Shown: piece by piece, positions 17,545-24,991 of the stretch
How positions within the stretch are numbered: the first letter of the stretch is position 1
Layout of the letters: each line of letters starts with the position of its first letter
Assembly: GCF_020715685.1 (NCBI RefSeq)
Contig: NZ_CP085840.1
Location: 3,286,001 to 3,350,000, forward strand
Reading direction: 5' to 3'
Length of the DNA: 64,000 nt
Source: Dermatobacter hominis
GTDB lineage: Bacteria; Actinomycetota; Acidimicrobiia; Acidimicrobiales; Microtrichaceae
The notes under the pieces: model-generated
Told to the model about the DNA's origin: nothing
The model's database searches: none
The model's input: only the letters and a program-made list of their open reading frames with translations
Position numbers and translations under genes: made by a program

Positions 17545-18447
17545 GTGCAGGACCCGGCCATCGACATCGGCACCTACGGCATCTGGACCGGCGCGCTCGA
17601 CGCGCAGCCCTCGGCGGTCGCGGGCGAGGCGGTCGCAGAGCTCGAGGAGCTCGGGTTCGGCGCCGTGTGGATCCCCGAGACGGTGTTCCGCGAGCCGTTC
17701 GTGCACGCCGCGCTGCTGCTCCAGGCGTCCCGGCGGATCAAGGTCGCGACCGGGATCGTGAACCGGTACGGGCGCGACCCGCTCGCCTGCAACGCCGCCA
17801 TGCAGACGCTGAACGAGGCGTTCCCCGGGCGCTTCCTGCTCGGCCTCGGCGTCAGCCACGAGCACCTCGTGTCGTGGGTGCGCAAGCACGACTACTCGAA
17901 GCCGTACTCGGGGATGGTCGAGTACCTCGACGCCATGGCCAAGGCCCGGTTCTTCGCGCCGACCGGCGACCCGCCGGCACGGATGGTGCTCGCCGCCCTC
18001 GGGCCGCGGATGCTGCGGCTCGCCGCCGAGCGGACCGCCGGCGCCCACCCGTACTTCGTGCCGCCCGAGCACACCGCCATCGCCCGGGCGACCATGGGCC
18101 CCGAGGCGCTGCTCGCGGTCGAGCAGATGGTGGTGCTCGACACCGATCCCTCCTCGGCCCGGGCCACGGCCCGCCGGCACATGGAGGCGTACCTCAAGGC
18201 GCCGAACTACACGAACAACCTCGCCCGACTCGGCTACGGGCCCGACGAGGTGGCCGACGGCGGGTCGGACCGGCTGGTCGACGCGATCGTGGCGTGGGGC
18301 ACGGTCGACGACGCCCTCCGGCGGGTGCAGGCGCACCTCGATGCCGGCGCCGACCACGTGTGCATCCAGGTGCTGCACCCCGACATGGCGCACCTGCCGC
18401 TGCCGGAGTGGAACGAGCTGGCGGGGGCCCTCGGCCTGCGCGCCTGA
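17545..18447 (+). CDS. F420-dependent LLM-class oxidoreductase
   Basis: A 300-residue luciferase-like (TIM barrel) oxidoreductase. The start is GTG at 17545, with GAAGGAG seven bases upstream. Recognisable blocks are IGTYGIWTG near the N-terminus, AELEELGFGAVWIPE, RRIKVATGIVNRYGRDPL, FLLGLGVSH and AADRTAGAHPYFVPPEH-like sequence (here ERTAGAHPYFVPPEH). It resembles the MSMEG_4141-type F420 subfamily common in steroid-degrading actinobacteria. It likely uses reduced or oxidised F420 for hydride transfer to an unknown substrate. It is 62 bp downstream of the phosphodiesterase gene, separated by the triple ATCGATCC repeat. Confidence 0.88.
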   Translation: MQDPAIDIGTYGIWTGALDAQPSAVAGEAVAELEELGFGAVWIPETVFREPFVHAALLLQASRRIKVATGIVNRYGRDPLACNAAMQTLNEAFPGRFLLGLGVSHEHLVSWVRKHDYSKPYSGMVEYLDAMAKARFFAPTGDPPARMVLAALGPRMLRLAAERTAGAHPYFVPPEHTAIARATMGPEALLAVEQMVVLDTDPSSARATARRHMEAYLKAPNYTNNLARLGYGPDEVADGGSDRLVDAIVAWGTVDDALRRVQAHLDAGADHVCIQVLHPDMAHLPLPEWNELAGALGLRA

Positions 18448-18499
18448 GGCCGGGGCACAGGGCGGGCGACCCGAGGATCCCTCCGGTCGCGAGGTCCCG

Positions 18500-19114
18500 T
18501 CAGTTCCAGGGCGCGCGGGGGACCCGGGGCGTCTCCTCGGTGGGAGGGTCGCTCAGGTCGATGTTGCGGGGCGGGCGCGGCTCCTCGCTCCGCCCGAACC
18601 GACGCTTCCACGCGTTCGCCACCCACAGCGCCGTGGCGACCATGCCGATCACGCTGAAGACGGCCATGACGAGCCGCAGCAGCGCGCCCGTCCCCGCCTC
18701 GGGCTCCGAGGCGATCTCGACCCGCAGGGTGATCTGGCCGTCGGACCCCTCCGCCGGCGTGCCCGCCACGGTCGTGGCCGTCCGGTCGACGTCCTCGCGG
18801 TCGACGTCGATCGAGGTCGACCGGCGCTCGGCGTCGAGCGTGCCGATGTTGCCCAGCGCCGTGTCCAGGTTCCGGCCCGGCAGCGAGAACGTGAGCGTGA
18901 TGTCGCCCTCCTGCTCGGCGGTCTGCTCGCCGACGCGCACCCCGCCCCAGGTGGCCGCCTGCTGCAGGACGTCCTGGCGCAGCCGGAGCGCCTGGCTGCG
19001 ATCCGTCGCGTCGAGGCGGACGGTCGCGTCGGCGTCGCCGCCGAGGTCCGAGCACGCGGTGGTGCCGAGCACCAGGAGCGCGACGACCGCGAGCAGGGGC
19101 GCGGACGACCGCAT
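18500..19114 (-). CDS. Membrane-anchored lipoprotein, DUF4349-like
   Basis: A 204-residue protein. It has an N-terminal lipoprotein signal with lipobox LGTTAC (Cys21) and an exported domain of about 115 residues (TVRLDATDRSQALRLRQDVL through DREDVDRTATTVAG). One transmembrane helix follows at about residues 143-165 (LLRLVMAVFSVIGMVATALWV), then a basic, proline-rich cytoplasmic tail. The pattern of an extracytoplasmic domain between lipid anchor and C-terminal helix recalls DUF4349 proteins, but the match is weak. It is monocistronic and converges on the LLM gene. Function is unknown. Confidence 0.75.
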   Translation of the reverse strand: MRSSAPLLAVVALLVLGTTACSDLGGDADATVRLDATDRSQALRLRQDVLQQAATWGGVRVGEQTAEQEGDITLTFSLPGRNLDTALGNIGTLDAERRSTSIDVDREDVDRTATTVAGTPAEGSDGQITLRVEIASEPEAGTGALLRLVMAVFSVIGMVATALWVANAWKRRFGRSEEPRPPRNIDLSDPPTEETPRVPRAPWN

Positions 19115-19271
19115 CCGCGACGGGCGCGTCGGGCGGCGCCGGCGAGCTGCGGTGATCGCTGCGATCGGACCAGCGTAGGAACGCCGCGCTCGCCCGACGC
19201 GGACCCGGCCCCGACCGAGCCGACGACCGGCGCCGCGGCCGGGGGTCGGGCCGGCGGTGGTCCCGGTCCGG

Positions 19272-20078
19272 TCAGCCGCCCTGGACGGCGGCCTGGAACG
19301 CCGGCCGCTCGCCGCCGCCGTGGAGCCACACCGACGACCCGGTCACGTAGCCGGCGAGCGGCGACGACAGCCACCGGCAGGCCTGCGCCAGGTCGTCGGG
19401 GACGCCGAGCCGCCCGATCGGCACGGTCGCCGCCACCCGGGCCTGGGACTCCGCGTCGCCGTAGTACAGCTCGGCCTGCTCGGTGGCGATCATGCCGGCG
19501 ATGATCCCGACCACCCGCACCTTGGGCGCCCACTCCACCGCGAGCGTCGACGTGAGGCTGATGAGGCCGGCCTTGGCCGCGCCGTAGGCCGCCGACCCGG
19601 GCGACGGTCGGACGCCCGACACCGAGGCGATGTTGACGATCACTCCGCCGTCGCCGGCCTGCATGTGGTGGTTGGCCCGCTGCGCGATGTGGAGGGGGGC
19701 CATGAGGTTCAGGCGGACGATCGCCTCGCTGAACCGGGGGGACGCGGTCGCGGCGTCCACCTCCGGGGCCCCGCCGGCGTTGTTGATCGCGACGTCGACC
19801 CGGCCGTGGCGCTCGGCCGCGGCGTCGACGACGGCAAAGGCCTGGTCGGGGTCGCGGATGTCGGCCGCGACGAAGGTGGCGGTCCTCCCGCCGGCCGACG
19901 GGAGGTCCTCGGGCTCGGAGCGGCCGCACGTGACCACCTCGGCGCCCCACCCGAGGAAGCGCTCGACCAGCACCCGGCCGATGCCCTTGGTGCCGCCCGT
20001 GATCACGACGACCCGTCCGGTGTGGTCGAGCTCGTCGGTCGGGTCGTCGAACGGGGCGGCGTTGGCGGTCGCGGTCAC
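19272..20078 (-). CDS. Short-chain dehydrogenase/reductase
   Basis: A 268-residue classical SDR. The cofactor motif TGGTKGIG is at about residues 28-35, the structural motif NNAGG at about 96-100, and the catalytic Ser and YxxxK are in NIASVSG and AAYGAAKAG. The C-terminus LHGGGERPAF resembles SDRs encoded beside echA20 in mycobacteria (the Rv3548c/Rv3549c position). A role in oxidising a hydroxyl on a steroid-derived CoA ester is therefore inferred from context, not shown. The start is GTG at 20078; an ATG does not occur near the expected N-terminus. It is divergent from the DUF1023-like gene. Confidence 0.88.
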   Translation of the reverse strand: MTATANAAPFDDPTDELDHTGRVVVITGGTKGIGRVLVERFLGWGAEVVTCGRSEPEDLPSAGGRTATFVAADIRDPDQAFAVVDAAAERHGRVDVAINNAGGAPEVDAATASPRFSEAIVRLNLMAPLHIAQRANHHMQAGDGGVIVNIASVSGVRPSPGSAAYGAAKAGLISLTSTLAVEWAPKVRVVGIIAGMIATEQAELYYGDAESQARVAATVPIGRLGVPDDLAQACRWLSSPLAGYVTGSSVWLHGGGERPAFQAAVQGG

Positions 20079-20152
20079 GGCGCCGACGGTACCCGAGGCG
20101 GGGGAGCGGTCCCCGGTGACGGTCGGCCGGGGCGCCTCCTACCGTCGCGCCG

Positions 20153-21109
20153 GTGACGGGAGCGGGCGACGGGAGGCTGGGGGCCGACGCCGCGGCGCTC
20201 GACGACCTCGCGACCGAGCTGCGGGCCGCGGCCGCGCGGCTCTCGTCGGCCCCGTCCTGGCGGTCGACCGCGCCCGGGGCATCGGCGCTCCGGTCGTGGC
20301 ACGGCCCCGACGCCGACTCGGCCGTGGCCCTGCTCGACGACGCGGCGGCGCAGCGCCGGCGCGCCGCGGCCGCGCTCGACGGGTGCGCGTCGGCGTTGAC
20401 GCGCGCCGCAGTGGGGCAGCGCCGCGCGTCGAGGCCCGGCCCGGCGGTCGCGGTGCGGGTGGACCTCGCCGGCGCCGGCGGGCGCCTGGTGCAGCGAGTG
20501 GGCGTGGCGGGTGCCTCGGTGGTCGTGGTGCTGGTCCCGGGCGTCGGCACCGACCGCGGCGACCGGGCCCGGCTGCTGGGCGACGCCGAGCGGGTGTGGG
20601 CCGCCGTGGCCGACCGGGTCGACGACCCGTCGTCGGTCGCCGTCGTGTCGTGGCTCGGCTACGACCCGCCCGACGTCGTGGCCCAGGGCGTCGAAGTCGC
20701 CCCTGCCGGACACGGCGCCGCGCTCCTCGCCGACGAGGTGCGATCGCTCCGGCGCGGCGGCGCGGCGCGGATCACCCTGGTCGGCCACAGCTACGGCGGG
20801 ATCGTCGCAGGACGGGCTGCACCCGGCGGCGGCGCCGACGTCGTCGTGCAGCTCGGGTCCCCGGGCGTCGGTGTCCCCGGCGGGACCGGGGCGATCCGGG
20901 CCGCGGGAGCGGTGCTCGTCGCCGTCCGGGCGCCGGGCGATCCCATCGGCATGGTCGCGGGACGGGTCCCCGGGCTCTACGGGGAGGACCCGGTCGGCAC
21001 CGTGCCGACGCTGCCCACGTCGCGGACCGGTCACGGCTCGTACCTCTCGGACCCCGTGCTGCTCGCGGCGCTCGCCGAGCTCGCCGTCGGGTCGCCCGCG
21101 GGCGGGTGA
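20153..21109 (+). CDS. DUF1023-like alpha/beta hydrolase with N-terminal helical domain
   Basis: A 318-residue protein from GTG 20153. Residues 1-100 are almost entirely Ala/Arg/Asp-rich helix with a central W-G-type turn (SWHGPDADSA), as in WXG100/ESX-associated N-terminal domains. Residues 110-318 have WLGYDPPDVVAQG and LVGHSYGGIVAGR (nucleophile elbow GHSYG), typical of DUF1023 hydrolases. A catalytic His is probably in RTGHGSYLSDP. It has no signal peptide. It lies between the divergent SDR and echA20 and may share a transcript with echA20 (19-bp gap). The link to steroid catabolism is positional only. Confidence 0.78.
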   Translation: MTGAGDGRLGADAAALDDLATELRAAAARLSSAPSWRSTAPGASALRSWHGPDADSAVALLDDAAAQRRRAAAALDGCASALTRAAVGQRRASRPGPAVAVRVDLAGAGGRLVQRVGVAGASVVVVLVPGVGTDRGDRARLLGDAERVWAAVADRVDDPSSVAVVSWLGYDPPDVVAQGVEVAPAGHGAALLADEVRSLRRGGAARITLVGHSYGGIVAGRAAPGGGADVVVQLGSPGVGVPGGTGAIRAAGAVLVAVRAPGDPIGMVAGRVPGLYGEDPVGTVPTLPTSRTGHGSYLSDPVLLAALAELAVGSPAGG

Positions 21110-21128
21110 GTCGGTACCGTCGGGCGCC

Positions 21129-21887
21129 GTGACCATCACCCTGAGCTCTTCCGACGGCATCGCCGAGATCGTCATGGACAACCCGCCGGTCAACGCGCTG
21201 ACGGTCGCCGGCTGGTACGAGCTGGCCGACGTCGTCACGCAGGCCGGCCGCGATCCCCAGGTCGGCGCCGTGGTGCTGCGGGCGGAGGGGAAGGGCTTCA
21301 ACGCCGGGGTGGACATCAAGGAGATGCAGTCCACCGAGGGCTTCGACGCGCTGGTCGGTGCCAACCGCGGCTGCTACGCCGCGTTCAAGGCGGTCTACGA
21401 GTGCGAGGTCCCCGTGATCGCAGCCGTGCACGACTTCTGCCTCGGCGGCGGCATCGGGCTCGTGGGCAACGCGGACGTCATCGTGGCCGCCGAGGGCACG
21501 CGGTTCGGCCTGCCCGAGGTGAACCAGGGCGCCCTTGGGGCGGCGACGCACCTCGCCCGGCTCGTGCCCCAGCACCGCATGCGGGAGATGGTGTACACGG
21601 CGGAGCCGATCGACGTGTCGCTCCTGGCCGCGTGGGGGTCGGTGAGCCGGGTCGTGCCGAAGGACGAGCTGCGGTCGGCCGCGTTCGAGATCGCCGAGAA
21701 GATCTGCACGAAGAGCCGCTCCGTGATCCGGCGGGCCAAGGAGTCGTTGAACGGGATCGATCCCGTGGACGTCAACCGGAGCTACCGGTTCGAGCAGGGC
21801 TTCACGTTCGAGCTGAACCTCACCGGCGTGAGCGACGAGGCACGGGACGCGTTCGTCGAGAAGCGCGACGCCGACTACTCGTCCTGA
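21129..21887 (+). CDS. echA20: Enoyl-CoA hydratase-family ring-cleavage hydrolase EchA20
   Basis: A 252-residue crotonase-fold protein starting at GTG 21129. It shows the first oxyanion loop (GFNAGVDIKEMQ) and the second (DFCLGGGIGLVGN). GLPEVNQGALGAATHLARLVP is characteristic of the EchA20 group rather than of generic hydratases. In M. tuberculosis EchA20 hydrolytically opens a ring of the HIEC-CoA intermediate in cholesterol ring C/D degradation. Here it sits upstream of ipdABC as in mycobacteria, but two oppositely oriented lipoprotein genes intervene. The assignment is strong because length (mycobacterial protein about 247 aa), motif and neighbourhood agree. Confidence 0.87.
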   Translation: MTITLSSSDGIAEIVMDNPPVNALTVAGWYELADVVTQAGRDPQVGAVVLRAEGKGFNAGVDIKEMQSTEGFDALVGANRGCYAAFKAVYECEVPVIAAVHDFCLGGGIGLVGNADVIVAAEGTRFGLPEVNQGALGAATHLARLVPQHRMREMVYTAEPIDVSLLAAWGSVSRVVPKDELRSAAFEIAEKICTKSRSVIRRAKESLNGIDPVDVNRSYRFEQGFTFELNLTGVSDEARDAFVEKRDADYSS

Positions 21888-21921
21888 GCGCTCGCCCGGT
21901 CGGCGCCGCCGTGCTCCGCCG

Positions 21922-21949
21922 GCGGCCGGTGATCAGCGGCCGGTGATCA
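21922..21949 (+). repeat. Perfect 14-bp tandem duplication
   Basis: GCGGCCGGTGATCA occurs twice head to tail (21922-21935 and 21936-21949). The second copy contains the stop codon of the lipoprotein gene on the minus strand. It lies between convergent echA20 and the lipoprotein; recent slippage is the simplest explanation. Confidence 0.75.
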
Positions 21950-22498
21950 CGGGGCGGTCGTCGTGGGGCCGCAGGTCGTGCCGACGGCGGACTGGTAGTT
22001 CGTGAACGCCTGGATGAACTCCGGCGTCGTGAGCGCCTTCGGGTTCTGCATGAGCCAGTTCGGCGCCCACCCGGCAGCCGCGCCCTCGGCCGCGAGGTCC
22101 GCCCCGGCCTGGCGCAGGACGGCCGCATCGGCGGCCGCCTCGGGCGGCGCGCTGGCGGCGGCCGTGTTGAACAGCTCCACGATGACCCGCACACCGCGCT
22201 CGGTCTGCGTCGGGTTGATCGGTGAGGGCAGGCTCGACGCCGGGGCGAACGCCCTGAGGACCGCGCACGCATCGCTGCCGGCGTTGCGGATCATCAGCTC
22301 CGCCGTCGTGGCCTGCGACTCGAAGTCGGCGTCGGACACCGTCGACGGCGTCGGCACGCTGGTCGTCGTCACGGACGAGGACGACCGGGGCGATGCGTCG
22401 TCGTCCGACGAGCACGCCCCGACGGTCAGCGCGACCGCGGTGAGCAGGACCGCCGCGACGGCCAGCGTGCGGCGCGGGGTGGTGGCGACGCGGCTCAC
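21947..22498 (-). CDS. Small secreted lipoprotein, paralogue A
   Basis: A 183-residue lipoprotein with signal peptide and lipobox VGAC, a Ser/Thr/Asp-rich linker (SSDDDASPRSSSSVTTTSVP) and a helical domain of about 120 residues. It shares TVSDADFE, a mid-domain cysteine (SDACAVL) and a C-terminal Cys-Gly before a Thr/Pro tail (TTCGPTTTAP) with the adjacent gene. The two proteins are therefore paralogues, and the cysteine pair may form a disulfide outside the cell. The start is GTG at 22498, overlapping the upstream stop by 4 bp. No known domain is recognised. It is inserted between echA20 and ipdA on the opposite strand. Confidence 0.85.
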   Translation of the reverse strand: MSRVATTPRRTLAVAAVLLTAVALTVGACSSDDDASPRSSSSVTTTSVPTPSTVSDADFESQATTAELMIRNAGSDACAVLRAFAPASSLPSPINPTQTERGVRVIVELFNTAAASAPPEAAADAAVLRQAGADLAAEGAAAGWAPNWLMQNPKALTTPEFIQAFTNYQSAVGTTCGPTTTAP

Positions 22499-23073
22499 GG
22501 GGCGGCGGTGGAGGGGGTCGATCCGCACTGCGTGGTGAAGGCGGTCAGGATCTTGTTGGTGTTGTCGTTGAACGCCTCGTCGACCGACTCGGGCTTGCTC
22601 AGGAACTCCTCGGTGTAGCCCTTCTCCTTGCCCTCGTCCTCGATCTTCTCGACGGTGGCGCGGATCTGGTCCGCCTCGGCCGAGAGCTCGGCGGGTGCGG
22701 CGTCGGCCAGCGCGAGGTAGAAGGCGACGGCGAGCCCGGTCGCCTGCTCCCGCTGCGCGGCGTTGGACGGGTTGGCGATGGAGGTGCCCAGCGTCCGGAA
22801 CTGCTCGATCACCTTGCAGGGGTCGTCGCCGGCCTCGGCGAGCTGGGTCTTGGCCTCGTCGACCGCGGTCTCGAAGTCGGCGTCGCTCACGGTGGTCGTG
22901 GTGACGTCGCCCTCCTCCGTGGTGTCGGTCGCCTTCTCGGTCGTGGTCGTCGTCTTCTTCTTGCTCCCCGCCTCGTCGTCGGCCTTGTCGTCGCCGCCGC
23001 AGGCGCCGGCGACGAGCGCGAACACCGCCATCAGTGCGATGAGCGGCAGGAACAAGGTGCGTCGGCGGGACAT
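22495..23073 (-). CDS. Small secreted lipoprotein, paralogue B
   Basis: A 192-residue lipoprotein from ATG 23073, with GAGGGG eight bases upstream. The signal peptide ends in lipobox VAGAC. A Lys/Thr-rich linker follows, then a helical domain starting at TVSDADFETAVDEAKTQL. It has one Cys after Asp-Pro (DDPCKVI) and one near the C-terminus (TTQCGSTPSTAAP), aligned with those of paralogue A. The domain resembles no family I can name; its all-helical, acidic nature would suit a binding or scaffold protein. It is the first gene of the two-gene operon and is divergent from ipdA, so the palindrome at 23230-23252 could affect both promoters. Confidence 0.85.
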   Translation of the reverse strand: MSRRRTLFLPLIALMAVFALVAGACGGDDKADDEAGSKKKTTTTTEKATDTTEEGDVTTTTVSDADFETAVDEAKTQLAEAGDDPCKVIEQFRTLGTSIANPSNAAQREQATGLAVAFYLALADAAPAELSAEADQIRATVEKIEDEGKEKGYTEEFLSKPESVDEAFNDNTNKILTAFTTQCGSTPSTAAP

Positions 23074-23229
23074 GTGGGAACCCCTCGTCGGGTGGTGGAT
23101 GGCGGCGTACCAGGATCGGTCCCGGGCGCCGGCGAACCCCGTCGACGCTACCGGTCGGGGCCTGGTGACGTGCAGTGGGGCCCGCGGCGCCACGGTTCGT
23201 TCTCAGGCGGGCGGTCCGGGTACGGTCGA

Positions 23230-23252
23230 TGATCTGACGCTGCGTCAGATCA
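23230..23252. promoter_or_regulatory. Perfect 23-bp palindromic operator upstream of ipdABC
   Basis: The left arm TGATCTGACGC (23230-23240), the centre base T and the right arm GCGTCAGATCA (23242-23252) form an exact palindrome with 11-bp arms. It lies 66 bp upstream of the ipdA start and 157 bp upstream of the divergent lipoprotein start. It contains the same core, CTGACG-N3-CGTCAG, as the sites at 14222 and 31193. It is the strongest copy and probably defines the full consensus. It differs from the mycobacterial KstR2 box (AAGCAAG/CTTGCTT type). Confidence 0.78.
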
Positions 23253-23318
23253 CGGGCGTCGGACCCGGCCCGCCGGTCGAACGGCGGGGGACGGGTCCCA
23301 GGCGAAGGAGCGCGAGGC

Positions 23319-24209
23319 GTGCCAGGACCGGACAAGAGGTGCACCGAGGACGAGGTTGTCGCGGAGCTCCGCTCCGGCATGACCATCGGCATGGGGGGGT
23401 GGGGGAGCCGCCGCAAGCCCATGTCGCTGCTGCGGGCGATCCTGCGCTCCGACCTGACGGACCTGACTGTCGTCGCCTACGGCGGACCCGACGTGGGGCT
23501 GCTGTGCCGGAGCGGCAAGGCGTCGAAGGTGGTCTCGGGGTTCGTGTCGCTCGACTCGATCCCGCTCGAGCCCCACTACCGGGCGGCGCGCCAGTCCGGC
23601 TCGATCGAGGCGGTCGAGCTCGACGAGGGCATGTTCCTCCTGGGCATCCAGGCCGCGGCGTGGCGCCTGCCGTTCCTGCCCACCCGGGCCGGGCTCGGCT
23701 CCGACGTGCCGATCCGCATGCCGCACATCACGACCGTGCGCTCGCCGTACCCGGACCCGGTCTCCGGTGAGCACGAGGAGCTGATCGCCGCCCCGGCCCT
23801 GCACCTCGACGTGGCACTCGTCCACCAGCACCGGGCCGACGCCTCGGGCAACGCCGTCTGGCTCGGGGAGGACCCGTTCTTCGACGACCTGATGGTCCGG
23901 GCCGCCGACCGCTCGTTCGTGTCGTGCGAGGCCGTCGTCCCGACCGAGGAGCTCGGCGCCGGCACCGACATCACGCACCGCAGCATCTCCCGGCTCGACG
24001 TCACCGGCGTGGTCGAGGCGCCCGGCGGCGCCCACTTCACCGAGTGCCTGCCCGACTACGGGCGCGACGAGGCGTTCCAGCGCCGCTACGCGGCCACCGC
24101 CCGCTCCGACGAGTCCTGGGACGAGTTCTCGGCCCAGTTCCTGCAGGTGGACGACGAGACGTACCGGGCCCACGTCCGCGAGCTCGCAGCGAAGGAGGCC
24201 GACCAGTGA
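23319..24209 (+). CDS. ipdA: Steroid ring-cleavage CoA-transferase-like hydrolase, alpha subunit IpdA
   Basis: A 296-residue class I CoA-transferase fold protein, near the 292 aa of mycobacterial IpdA. The start is GTG at 23319 with GAAGGAG eight bases upstream. Typical blocks are GMTIGMGGWGSRRKPMSLLRA near the N-terminus, VAYGGPDVGLLCRSGK, and DVALVHQHRADASGNAVWLGEDPFFDDLM. IpdAB is an alpha-beta enzyme that hydrolytically opens the last carbon ring of the steroid nucleus (COCHEA-CoA) rather than transferring CoA. The gene overlaps ipdB by 4 bp (GTGA) and is preceded by the perfect palindrome at 23230-23252. Confidence 0.92.
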   Translation: MPGPDKRCTEDEVVAELRSGMTIGMGGWGSRRKPMSLLRAILRSDLTDLTVVAYGGPDVGLLCRSGKASKVVSGFVSLDSIPLEPHYRAARQSGSIEAVELDEGMFLLGIQAAAWRLPFLPTRAGLGSDVPIRMPHITTVRSPYPDPVSGEHEELIAAPALHLDVALVHQHRADASGNAVWLGEDPFFDDLMVRAADRSFVSCEAVVPTEELGAGTDITHRSISRLDVTGVVEAPGGAHFTECLPDYGRDEAFQRRYAATARSDESWDEFSAQFLQVDDETYRAHVRELAAKEADQ

Positions 24210-24991
24210 GCGATCCCAGGAGGGCCGACGTCTGCGCCGTCGCCATCGCGGAGACCTTCCGCGGCGACGGCGAGCGCCTCTGCAACCCGATCGGCAACCT
24301 GCCGCTGATCGGTGGGCGGCTCGCCGCCGCCACCTTCGAGCCGCACCTCGCGCTGACCGACGGCTACTACACGCTGATCGACAACGTCCCGCCGGTCGGC
24401 CTCGCCGAGCCCGACCGCCAGGCCCAGCGCGTGATCGGCCGGTGGAACCCGTACCGCGAGATGTTCGGGCTGCTGTGGCACGGCCGGCGCCACGTGATGA
24501 TGGGCGCCACGCAGGTCGACCGCTTCGGCAACCAGAACATCGCCGCGATCGGCGACTGGGCCCAGCCCCGGTCCCAGCTGCTCGGGTTCCGCGGCGCGCC
24601 GGGCAACACGATCAACCACACGACGAGCTACTGGGTGCCGAACCACTCGGCCAAGGTCTTCGTGCCGGCCGTCGACGTCGTGTGCGGGATCGGCTACGAC
24701 CGTGCCGCCGCGCTGGGCCCGACCTCGTCGCGGTTCCACGAGATCCGCCGCGTCGTGTCGAACCTCGCCGTGCTCGACTTCGCACCGGCCGCCGACGGCG
24801 AGGTGCCCACGATGCGCCTCGCCTCCGTGCACCCCGGCGTGACGGTCGACGAGGTCGTGGCCGCCACGGGCTTCGAGCTCCAGGTGCCCGACGACGTGCC
24901 GACGACCCGCGGTCCCGAGGGCATCGAGGTCGAGGAGCTCGAGCGCATCGACCCCGACGGCCTCCGCTTCACCGAGGTGCCCGACGAGTGA
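24206..24991 (+). CDS. ipdB: Steroid ring-cleavage CoA-transferase-like hydrolase, beta subunit IpdB
   Basis: A 261-residue beta subunit starting at GTG 24206 inside the ipdA stop. It shows CNPIGNLPLIGGRLAAATFEP, WNPYREMFGLLWHGRRHVMMGATQVDRFGNQN and GFRGAPGNTINHTTSYWVPNHS, which match the IpdB branch of class I CoA transferases. It would assemble with IpdA as an alpha2-beta2 complex in the cytoplasm. It overlaps ipdC by 4 bp, so the three are tightly translationally coupled. The C-terminus (about residues 210-261) is acidic. The gene frame is open upstream of 24206, but that part is shadow of ipdA. Confidence 0.92.
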   Translation: MSDPRRADVCAVAIAETFRGDGERLCNPIGNLPLIGGRLAAATFEPHLALTDGYYTLIDNVPPVGLAEPDRQAQRVIGRWNPYREMFGLLWHGRRHVMMGATQVDRFGNQNIAAIGDWAQPRSQLLGFRGAPGNTINHTTSYWVPNHSAKVFVPAVDVVCGIGYDRAAALGPTSSRFHEIRRVVSNLAVLDFAPAADGEVPTMRLASVHPGVTVDEVVAATGFELQVPDDVPTTRGPEGIEVEELERIDPDGLRFTEVPDE

